Shown here one piece after another: positions 53,417-61,018 of a stretch of 64,000 bases of DNA. Below the pieces are notes generated by a model. That model was not told the DNA's origin, did no database searches, and saw only the letters and a list, made by a program, of their open reading frames with translations. The translations under genes were made by a program, and so were the position numbers. The first letter of the stretch is position 1. The number at the start of each line of letters is the position of its first letter. Origin of the DNA: Rhodopirellula sp. (GTDB taxonomy: Bacteria > Planctomycetota > Planctomycetia > Pirellulales > Pirellulaceae); assembly GCA_002698965.1 (NCBI GenBank), contig PAAT01000162.1, forward strand, positions 13,415 through 77,414, read 5' to 3'.

Positions 53417-54157
53417 ATGAAATTGATTAATAATGTCGGGCGAGGGTATTCGTTTTTGGAGGGGATCTATCCTTATAGCTCAGGGGTAGTTGCTGATGCG
53501 GGTTTCGAAGTTGTACACGTTACGCTAAGGCACTGGCTTCCGTGGGAAGAAGGGATGCAAAAGGCACGGCAGTTTGTCGAAACACAAGATGGTAAAGTGG
53601 AGCAGCTCTGTGGGTTTGAATTGCGATGTCCGGAACCTCATTCAATGGGTGGCTTCATTGGATTTAACGAGGATTATCGTCAGTTGCTTGAACATTGGGG
53701 ACTTGTCGTTAACGGAAAAAACCCGATTGCGCGAACGAATGTTGCTCCAGTTGAAGACGCTCCAGACGAGACCATGCTGCATGCCTTCTCCTTTGTTCGT
53801 CCAACCGACAAGAATCACCGCACTTTTGTCGTGGCTGGTGGAGGAGAATTGCTTGGTCCGCTTGCTGTGGAAAATATTATTCGTATGGGGGAAGTGAGTT
53901 TCGACGCATTGCTACAAAAAGCGGAGGTGGTGATGAAGCTTATGCTGCAGCGTTTGAGAGGCCTGGGGGCTTTGCCAAGCGAGTTAACTACGATTGACGT
54001 CTATACTGCTCATGATGCCCCCTCGTTGATTGCCGAGGCTGTGACCCCGGAACTTGCAGATAGTCCTGCCGAAGTAGTTTGGTTTAATACGCGACCTCCG
54101 ATTGTTGACATCGAATTTGAGATGGATATGAGAGCCACCGTGGAATTGACACTCTAA
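53417..54157 (+). CDS. Conserved protein, possibly RidA/YjgF-like
   Basis: A 246-residue cytoplasmic protein without signal or membrane segment. The N-terminal half (E-G-I-Y-P-Y-S-S-G-V then L-R-C-P-E-P-H-S-M-G-G-F) and the C-terminal half (A-G-G-G-E-L-L, then R-G-L-G-A-L-P-S-E-L-T-T-I-D-V-Y-T) read like tandem or extended RidA-type units. They also resemble the aminomuconate-deaminase-like proteins. A RidA Arg is not evident. I give the fold as a guess. It is divergent from the esterase at 53346 and convergent with the DJ-1 gene, sharing 4 nt. Confidence 0.55.
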   Translation: MKLINNVGRGYSFLEGIYPYSSGVVADAGFEVVHVTLRHWLPWEEGMQKARQFVETQDGKVEQLCGFELRCPEPHSMGGFIGFNEDYRQLLEHWGLVVNGKNPIARTNVAPVEDAPDETMLHAFSFVRPTDKNHRTFVVAGGGELLGPLAVENIIRMGEVSFDALLQKAEVVMKLMLQRLRGLGALPSELTTIDVYTAHDAPSLIAEAVTPELADSPAEVVWFNTRPPIVDIEFEMDMRATVELTL

Positions 54158-54687
54158 TGTGTGCGAGTCAGGACTTCGAGCATCCCTTTGCAGAATTCAG
54201 GTAAGTCATCTGGCTTGCGGCTAGAGACATGGTGGTTATCAATCACAACGGCCGCGTCTTCCCAAATCGCTCCGGCATTGATTAGGTCATCTTTGATTCC
54301 GAGGCTGCCTGTCACGCGGATGCCCCGATAAACTCCTGCGGAAATTGGAATCCAGCCGCCGTGACAAATCGCGGCGATTAGTTTTTGTTCGTCATGGAAA
54401 TGACGAACAATGTCCAACACAACTTGCTCTCGCCGTAACTTGTCAGGCATAAATCCACCAGGTACTAATAGACCGTCAAACGCAGATGGATCGATGGCAT
54501 GCAAAGCGGCATCTGATTTACATGGATAGCCATTCTTTCCAGCGTAGACAGTATTTGCTTCGGGGCCTGCGACTACCACTTCCGCGCCTGCTTCAAGCAT
54601 GCGGAGTTTGGGGTACCAGAGTTCCAGGTCTTCATAAATGTCGCCTACGATGACCAGAATTCGTTGATTGGAAAGTGGTGAACTCAT
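54154..54687 (-). CDS. DJ-1/PfpI family protein (second copy)
   Basis: A 177-residue protein of the DJ-1/PfpI superfamily with nucleophile elbow A-I-C108-H109-G-G-W and the block L-V-P-G-G-F-M-P-D near 73-81. The acidic partner is around Glu19 (D-I-Y-E-D). The C-terminal D-N-H-H-V-S-S-R-K-P-D is typical of PfpI-like glyoxalase or protease members. It overlaps the RidA-like gene by 4 nt in convergent orientation, and differs clearly in sequence from the protein at 13120. Confidence 0.9.
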   Translation of the reverse strand: MSSPLSNQRILVIVGDIYEDLELWYPKLRMLEAGAEVVVAGPEANTVYAGKNGYPCKSDAALHAIDPSAFDGLLVPGGFMPDKLRREQVVLDIVRHFHDEQKLIAAICHGGWIPISAGVYRGIRVTGSLGIKDDLINAGAIWEDAAVVIDNHHVSSRKPDDLPEFCKGMLEVLTRTH

Positions 54688-54779
54688 AAGTTTTCCTGAA
54701 TGATTGCTATACTGATGGTTTCAAATAAACGAAGATTTTGACTCATTCTACGATATGCTCGACGGTAAGGAACGGCAAT

Positions 54780-56303
54780 ATGATACGAACGCGGTTAATC
54801 ACGGTAGGTAAGTGTGGCTTTTCTGGATTGATGCTTGCTCTGTTTCTGCTGGGAATCGGAGCAGTTGTTAGAGCAGACAAACCTAATATTATCCTTGTCA
54901 TGGCAGATGATCTTGGGTATCGAGAGCTTGGTTCCTATGGTCAGAAACTCATTAAAACCCCTCATCTTGATCAGTTAGCATCCGAGGGTATGCGTTTTAC
55001 CAGAAATTATTCTGGAAATGCCGTTTGTGCACCGTCCCGATGTGTATTGATGACAGGGCAGCATCCCGGGCATGCCTATATTCGTAATAACAGTGAACTG
55101 AAGCCGGAAGGCCAGGGCCCGATTCCGGATTCCACAATCACGATGGCAGAAGTGTTGGCGGATCTGGGGTATCAAACCGGAGCGTTTGGAAAGTGGGGAC
55201 TCGGTGGGCCGGGTTCAGAAGGAGATCCCGTTTTTCAGGGATTTGACAGGTTCTTTGGTTACAACTGCCAACGCCATGCCCACAGTTACTACCCCAACTA
55301 CCTCTGGAGCAATGACAAACGAATTACGTTAAACAATGTCCCGCCTGTACCCGGACATGCCGATTTAGCTAATGGAGCCGATCCAACCGATCCTCGCAGT
55401 TATGACATCTTCAAAGGGAAGGATTACGCTCCCGATCGTATTAACCAGCAGGCTATAAATTTCATAAGAGAAAATAAAGACAATCCGTTTTTTCTTTACT
55501 ATCCAACGGTTATTCCCCATGTGGCATTACATGTGCCCGACGAAGAACTCAAGCCATATCTGGAATTAGGCTGGAAGGATCCACCATTCGTACGTGATGG
55601 TGGCTACGGTTATACGCCACACTTCACGCCTCGTGCTGCTTATGCCGCGATGATTACCCGGATGGACCGTTACATTGGCAATGTCCTTGAAACCGTGGAA
55701 GAACTGGGGCTTAGCGATAATACCATTGTGATTTTTACGTCGGACAACGGCACAACACACCTCAAGAAAGAAGTGGACTACGACTTTTTTAATAGCGTAG
55801 GGGAATTACGAGGTCTGAAGGGGTCACTTTACGAAGGTGGAATTCGCGTGCCGCTACTGGTCAAGTGGCCAAAGAAAATCAAAGCGGGCTCTAGGTCGCA
55901 CGTTGTCACTGGATTGGAAGACTGGATGCCTACGCTGCTCGATCTAATCGGAGCCTCTGGTAATCTGCCGGAAGGTGTAGACGGGATAAGCATTGCCTCC
56001 GCTTTATTTGGTGCTAAACAGCCCAAACGCGAGTTTCTGTATCGCGAATTTTCAGGCTATGGAGGCCAACAAGCTGTTTGGATGGGAGATTGGAAAGGTA
56101 TACGTCAGAAAATGCTTCGCAATAATCCCAATCCTTTGAAGATTGAATTGTATAACCTTCGCAAGGATCCCTCAGAATCAAATGATGTAGCGGATAAATT
56201 TCCGGAGATTGTCGCTGAGATCCGCGAGTTAATGAAGAGCGAACACGTGCCAAGTAAAAAGTTTCCTCTCGGGCCGGCCGATAAGTTAGCCGAAAGCAAA
56301 TAA
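54780..56303 (+). CDS. Secreted sulfatase
   Basis: From the ATG at 54780 (GGAA upstream) it is 507 residues. It has an N-terminal signal (about 10-32), the metal Asp pair at 43-44 in M-A-D-D-L-G-Y, and the formylglycine signature C83-A-P-S-R. The T-S-D-N-G-T-T-H block is also conserved. It is an arylsulfatase-like enzyme acting on sulfated polymers or metabolites. It is followed 23 nt later by a secreted hydrolase gene, which suggests a joint substrate. Confidence 0.95.
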   Translation: MIRTRLITVGKCGFSGLMLALFLLGIGAVVRADKPNIILVMADDLGYRELGSYGQKLIKTPHLDQLASEGMRFTRNYSGNAVCAPSRCVLMTGQHPGHAYIRNNSELKPEGQGPIPDSTITMAEVLADLGYQTGAFGKWGLGGPGSEGDPVFQGFDRFFGYNCQRHAHSYYPNYLWSNDKRITLNNVPPVPGHADLANGADPTDPRSYDIFKGKDYAPDRINQQAINFIRENKDNPFFLYYPTVIPHVALHVPDEELKPYLELGWKDPPFVRDGGYGYTPHFTPRAAYAAMITRMDRYIGNVLETVEELGLSDNTIVIFTSDNGTTHLKKEVDYDFFNSVGELRGLKGSLYEGGIRVPLLVKWPKKIKAGSRSHVVTGLEDWMPTLLDLIGASGNLPEGVDGISIASALFGAKQPKREFLYREFSGYGGQQAVWMGDWKGIRQKMLRNNPNPLKIELYNLRKDPSESNDVADKFPEIVAEIRELMKSEHVPSKKFPLGPADKLAESK

Positions 56304-56326
56304 TCACCACTTTTAAAGGGAACCCG

Positions 56327-57130
56327 ATGTTAGTTATTCGAAGTGTTTTGGTATTAGTTTGTCTTACGTCGGTGACAACGGCTGTTGACTTTCCTGGAAA
56401 AGAATCCGACTGGCATGGATTCACTCGACATGACTTTCAGGTGAAGGGGAAATCAGTCGTTGTTGTTGCTCCGGATAAACCGGCTGAAGGTTTCCCCTGG
56501 GTTTGGCATGGAGAGTTTTTTGGCCATAAGCCAAATCCTGATATTGCGTTGCTAAAAAAAGGTTATCACATTGTCTACATGAAAGTGCAAAACCTGTTGG
56601 GAGCTCCCGTTGCAGTAATGTACTGGGACGGATTGTATGCAGAGTTAACCTCCAAATATGGGTTTGCCCCCAAGGTCGCTTTGGTTGGCTTGAGTCGTGG
56701 AGGCTTGTATTGCATGAATTGGGCGATTGCGAACCCTTCCCGGGTATCGTGTATTTATAATGACGCGGCAGTCTGTGATTTCAAAAGTTGGCCAGGTGGC
56801 AAAGGGAATGGAAAAGGATCGGCATCGGAATGGAAACGTGTTTTGCAGGTTTATGAGTTCAAAACAGAAGGGGAAGCACTCGAGTATGAAGGCAATCCAG
56901 TGGATAACCTGAGGCCATTAGTAAAAGCCGGTGTACCGTTGTTGCACGTTTATGGTGATGCGGACGAGGTGGTTCCCTGGGACGAGAACACCGGCGTAGT
57001 TGCCAGACGTTATAAATCGATGGGTGGCAGCATAAAACTGATTGCTAAACCAGGAGTAGGGCACCATCCTCATGGCCTGGAAGATTCTACGCCGATTGTC
57101 GACTTTATTTTGAAGGCTAAATATCGCTAA
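56327..57130 (+). CDS. Secreted alpha/beta hydrolase downstream of sulfatase
   Basis: A 267-residue protein with a signal peptide (about 1-20) and GGGA before the ATG. The nucleophile is in G-L-S-R-G-G-L, the Asp in Y-G-D-A-D-E-V-V-P-W, and the His in G-V-G-H-H-P-H. It resembles prolyl-oligopeptidase or dienelactone-hydrolase-like esterases found beside sulfatases in planctomycetes. The pair may release an acyl and a sulfate group from one substrate. Exact activity unknown. Confidence 0.85.
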   Translation: MLVIRSVLVLVCLTSVTTAVDFPGKESDWHGFTRHDFQVKGKSVVVVAPDKPAEGFPWVWHGEFFGHKPNPDIALLKKGYHIVYMKVQNLLGAPVAVMYWDGLYAELTSKYGFAPKVALVGLSRGGLYCMNWAIANPSRVSCIYNDAAVCDFKSWPGGKGNGKGSASEWKRVLQVYEFKTEGEALEYEGNPVDNLRPLVKAGVPLLHVYGDADEVVPWDENTGVVARRYKSMGGSIKLIAKPGVGHHPHGLEDSTPIVDFILKAKYR

Positions 57131-57136
57131 GCACTT

Positions 57137-57910
57137 TTAGGAACTCTTGCGAGTAAATATCCATTCGTTTTCAGTCGACAGATCAGGATGGAATCGATAA
57201 CCATCGACATCAAACGTTTTGATCATCTCCGGATCGTCAAGTGCGTTTTCGATGATGAATCGGGTCATGAGTCCGCGTGCAACTTTGGCATAGAAAGTGA
57301 TCATTTTATAGCCTCCATCACGTTCTTCTTTAAAATTCGGAGTGATGATTCGAGCTTGGATGTTCTTCTTTTTGACAGCTTTAAAATACTCGTTCGAAGC
57401 CAGATTGATCAGCGTGTTGTAACCGTATTCATTCAAATCACGATTGATTTCGTTAGTGATTTGGTCGCCCCAGAAATCATAAAGGTTCTTGAAGCCTGCG
57501 ATGCTCACTTTTGTTCCCATCTCCAGTCGGTAAGCCTGCATGAGATCGAGAGGTTTTAGTAAACCATAGAGCCCAGACAGAATACGTAGATAACGTTGGG
57601 AAGTTTGTAAGTCCTGCTCGTTCATTTCCCAAGCTTTGAGACCATCGTAGACCTGTCCTTTGAATGCGAGCACGGCCTGCTTGGCATTCTCTGACGTAAA
57701 TGGCGTTGTCCAGTTCTTAAATCGCTTGACATTGGTTTCCGCGATGGCCGTACTCGTGCCCATTAGCGTTTCCAGACCGGCTGTATCGTAGGTCCGCATT
57801 TCTTTGATAATCTTACGAGACTCTTTTATGAAAGTTGGTATCGTAGATTCTTTGAGGATCGACTGGGGTTCGAAGTTGAGTGTTTTGGCCGGGGAAAGGG
57901 TTATTAGCAT
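57137..57910 (-). CDS. yaaA: Peroxide stress protein YaaA (DUF328)
   Basis: A 257-residue cytoplasmic protein of the YaaA family, which limits free iron and DNA damage under peroxide stress in E. coli. The exact family opening M-L-I-T-L-S-P-A-K-T-L is present, and the block L-Y-G-L-L-K-P-L-D near 132-140. The C-terminal F-D-V-D-G-Y-R-F is also typical. The length equals the norm. Its end nearly abuts that of the convergent hydrolase (6 nt). Confidence 0.95.
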   Translation of the reverse strand: MLITLSPAKTLNFEPQSILKESTIPTFIKESRKIIKEMRTYDTAGLETLMGTSTAIAETNVKRFKNWTTPFTSENAKQAVLAFKGQVYDGLKAWEMNEQDLQTSQRYLRILSGLYGLLKPLDLMQAYRLEMGTKVSIAGFKNLYDFWGDQITNEINRDLNEYGYNTLINLASNEYFKAVKKKNIQARIITPNFKEERDGGYKMITFYAKVARGLMTRFIIENALDDPEMIKTFDVDGYRFHPDLSTENEWIFTRKSS

Positions 57911-58049
57911 CGATGTGTTGTCAGTCAGAGTGATTAAAATGAAACGGATACGTTATTGTGTGAAAAAATCATCCGTATTGGCAAGTAATTAAGAGGTAAT
58001 TGTATCGAACTGTCGGTTCGAGAAAACAGGGGGAGGAAGGAAAACTCAG

Positions 58050-59468
58050 ATGGCGCGAATAAAGTTAATCTTTATGATGCTCATGCTAATAAGCATGCAT
58101 GCGACCAGTTATGCTCAGAAATCGCCCCCTTCGCTTGACGGAAAATGGTTTGGCCGTCTCAAGATTGGGGCCACCAATCTACGTATCGGCATGCAAATTT
58201 CACGCGAAGGGGAGGGATATCGAGTCGACTTCTACAGTCTCGACCAGACTCCGGTTTCTATCCCGATGGAAAAAGTGAAGTATGCAGATAATATTCTCTC
58301 TTTTGAAAAACCTTCTATGCAGATTAGCTATAGCGGCACTCTCATTGAAGAAGGTACGAAGCTAAAAGGAATTTTTGTACAAGGCATTCCCATCTCTCTA
58401 CTGCTCGAACGTGTGGATGAATTTCCTGAATTAGCTCGTCCCCAAACGCCAAAGCCTCCCTTCCCCTATGATTCCAGGGATGTGGAGTACACAAATGGTG
58501 AGAGCGGATTGAAGTTGGCCGGAACATTGACGATACCTCGTGAAGGCAGGAGATTTACCGCAGCGATTCTCATTACTGGATCCGGACGTCAGGACCGTAA
58601 TGAGACCATCCTGGAACATAAGCCTTTTTGGGTGATTGCTGATTATTTAACGAGAAACGGTGTCGCAGTACTGCGAGTGGACGACCGTGGGATTGGTGGT
58701 AGCGAAGCAGGGGACGGAAACGAGACATCCTTAGACTACGCAACGGATGTGCAAGCCACCGTTAAGTTTTTACGATCCTATCCCCGTATGAATCCAAAAG
58801 ACATTTGGTTAGTTGGTCATAGCGAAGGCGGATATATTGCTGCCTTAGTCGCCGCCCAGGACAGGAAGATCGGTGGGATCGTTTCCCTGGCGGGCACCGC
58901 CGTCTCGGGTAAGGACGTGTTGGTTGTACAAAACCGTCTGTTGCGGTCAGCTCAGGGAGTGCCGAAAGAAACCCTGGATTGGTTTATGCCTCTCTATTCT
59001 GAGTTGATCGATATTGCTCTTGTTGAGGAAGATCTGGAAAAGGCCCGGCTGAAAAGCAAAACAGCTTTGGATCGAAGGTTGAGTTCTGCTCCTCTTGCCC
59101 TGAGACTGGCAGGTCCTGTTTTGGCTCAGGAAGTGGATGCGATTGCCAAACAGCTTCAAGGTGCATGGATGAAGTTTTTTTTGGCGCATGACCCGGCCAG
59201 TGATTGGATTCGAACGCGTTGTCCTGTTCTTGCTGTTTTTGGGGAAAAGGACCTGCAAGTCCCCGCTTTTCAGAATGCTCCCGTGATGGAGCAATTGCTT
59301 TCGAGTCGGCCTGGAAAAACCTATTCGATTCTTGAGTATGAGTCACTGAACCATATGTTGCAGCATGCCGAAACCGGTGATATTTCAGAATATGGAACCA
59401 TCGAAGAAACAATTTCTGAAGAGATCCTCCTGGAAATGCTTCAGTTTATTCTCGGGGAAAACCGTTAG
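58050..59468 (+). CDS. Secreted alpha/beta hydrolase with N-terminal lipocalin-like region
   Basis: A 472-residue protein with a signal peptide (1-23). Residues about 28-125 form a beta-rich domain (G-K-W-F-G-R-L, then Y-R-V-D-F-Y-S-L-D-Q) of a type often attached to these hydrolases. The hydrolase follows with I-T-G-S-G-R-Q-D-R-N, the nucleophile in G-H-S-E-G-G-Y, the Asp in F-G-E-K-D-L-Q-V-P and the His in N-H-M-L-Q-H-A. It resembles the YP/DUF3887-like esterase group. It is free-standing, about 140 nt after the divergent yaaA. Confidence 0.87.
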   Translation: MARIKLIFMMLMLISMHATSYAQKSPPSLDGKWFGRLKIGATNLRIGMQISREGEGYRVDFYSLDQTPVSIPMEKVKYADNILSFEKPSMQISYSGTLIEEGTKLKGIFVQGIPISLLLERVDEFPELARPQTPKPPFPYDSRDVEYTNGESGLKLAGTLTIPREGRRFTAAILITGSGRQDRNETILEHKPFWVIADYLTRNGVAVLRVDDRGIGGSEAGDGNETSLDYATDVQATVKFLRSYPRMNPKDIWLVGHSEGGYIAALVAAQDRKIGGIVSLAGTAVSGKDVLVVQNRLLRSAQGVPKETLDWFMPLYSELIDIALVEEDLEKARLKSKTALDRRLSSAPLALRLAGPVLAQEVDAIAKQLQGAWMKFFLAHDPASDWIRTRCPVLAVFGEKDLQVPAFQNAPVMEQLLSSRPGKTYSILEYESLNHMLQHAETGDISEYGTIEETISEEILLEMLQFILGENR

Positions 59469-59646
59469 GCATTCTTAAAACTGCCATCTGCAGGTTCGGG
59501 CTCATCGATCTTCGGGATTGGATTGTCGCGGTTCGTTTTTCGCATTTCTCGGGGATGGGGCAGGAGGCGCACTTATTGCGGCTTCACGATATAATGAGGC
59601 TTCTATTTGCAATGGTTTATCTTTTTATTTGTTAGCGAGATTTGTA

Positions 59647-60963
59647 ATGCGACGTCTATTGCTTCGTGCATTTATCTTTAGTTTTGTTGTGGTCGGCGTG
59701 GTGCAAGCAGGCGATTTGTTTCCTGAATGGCGAGGTATCGACGGGCAAGGTCATGCGGATGCCAAAAATCTACCGGTTCAGTTTTCAGAATCCGATGCCG
59801 CCTGGAAACACAAAGTCCCGGGGTTAGGCTGGTCTACGCCTGTTGTCGTAGACGGTAAGGTTTGGGTGACGACAGGAATTGATAAAGAGGCATCAGAAGA
59901 ACGCAAGGAGGTGGTTAAGAAAACTACGACGAGTTCGCAGCCGTTGATTATTTCATCCCACGTTAGCCTGCGTGTTCAATGTCTTGATCTGGAGACAGGG
60001 AAAGTGCTCAAGGATATCGAACTTCTCACCGAAGAGAACCCTCAGTTTATACATCAAGTGAATTCCTACGCGACACCTACTCCGATTATTGATGGCGATA
60101 AGCTTTACTGTCACTATGGTCCCATGGGAATTGCCTGCCTGGATATGAAGACGGAAAAGGTGTTGTGGTCTAATCGGACTTTACGTGTTAAGCATGAGAA
60201 CGGCCCTGGCAGTTCGCCAATTCTTTGGCAAGATCGCCTCTTTATTCACTGCGATGGAATCGACTTACAGTATATCGTGGCGTTGGATAAGAATACCGGC
60301 GAAATTCTTTGGAAGACAACACGATCCGGTGAGCTTCGTGAAGAACCTCAGTTGCGCAAGGCTTATGCCACGTCCATCGTTGTGGATGTTAATGGAAAAG
60401 ATCAGATCGTTTCGCCTGCCGCTGACTGGATTTTTGGTTACGATCCGGAAACCGGAGAAGAACTATGGAAAACCAGTTATGGTGTGCTTGGGTTCTCCAA
60501 TGCCGGTCGTCCGGTTGCCGCACACGGGATGGTCTACATTAATACCGGATATTTGAAAAGTGAATTGCTGGCATTGAAGATCGTAGAAGAAGACGGGAAG
60601 TACGAAGGTAAAATTCAATGGCGGTTTAATAAGCAGGTCCCAAATGTATCCAGTGTGGTGGTTGTGGGGAATGAAATGTACTTTGCGTCAGATAATGGGA
60701 TTGTTACTTGCCTGAATGCTATGACGGGAGAATCCATTTGGGTGCACCGGATGGGTTCGCGCTACTGGGCGTCTCCGTTATATGCCGACGGTAAAATTTA
60801 TTTCTTTGAACGTGATGCTAAGGTAACAGTGATTGAACCCGGTAAGGAATACAAAGAGCTTGGGGAAAGTACACTCAGTGGGACTTTGTTTGCCAGTCCT
60901 TCGGTCGTGGACGGCCATCTGCTCGTACGAACCGATGAGGCTCTCTACTGCATCCGGAAATAG
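59647..60963 (+). CDS. Secreted PQQ-like beta-propeller protein
   Basis: From the ATG at 59647 it is 438 residues with a signal peptide (1-22). The body is a beta-propeller of PQQ-like repeats: repeated patterns of the kind A-L-D-K-N-T-G-E-I-L-W-K and C-L-N-A-M-T-G-E-S-I-W. The first mature residues W-R-G-I-D-G-Q-G are typical of planctomycete BamB-like proteins. No dehydrogenase catalytic residues are apparent, so a scaffold or binding role is likely. It lies 55 nt upstream of the ASPIC/UnbV gene, on the same strand. Confidence 0.87.
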   Translation: MRRLLLRAFIFSFVVVGVVQAGDLFPEWRGIDGQGHADAKNLPVQFSESDAAWKHKVPGLGWSTPVVVDGKVWVTTGIDKEASEERKEVVKKTTTSSQPLIISSHVSLRVQCLDLETGKVLKDIELLTEENPQFIHQVNSYATPTPIIDGDKLYCHYGPMGIACLDMKTEKVLWSNRTLRVKHENGPGSSPILWQDRLFIHCDGIDLQYIVALDKNTGEILWKTTRSGELREEPQLRKAYATSIVVDVNGKDQIVSPAADWIFGYDPETGEELWKTSYGVLGFSNAGRPVAAHGMVYINTGYLKSELLALKIVEEDGKYEGKIQWRFNKQVPNVSSVVVVGNEMYFASDNGIVTCLNAMTGESIWVHRMGSRYWASPLYADGKIYFFERDAKVTVIEPGKEYKELGESTLSGTLFASPSVVDGHLLVRTDEALYCIRK

Positions 60964-61018
60964 CCTGGCACCATCTATAAGGGTGTTGAGGCAAAAACTC
61001 GTGGAAATTGGATAAGTA

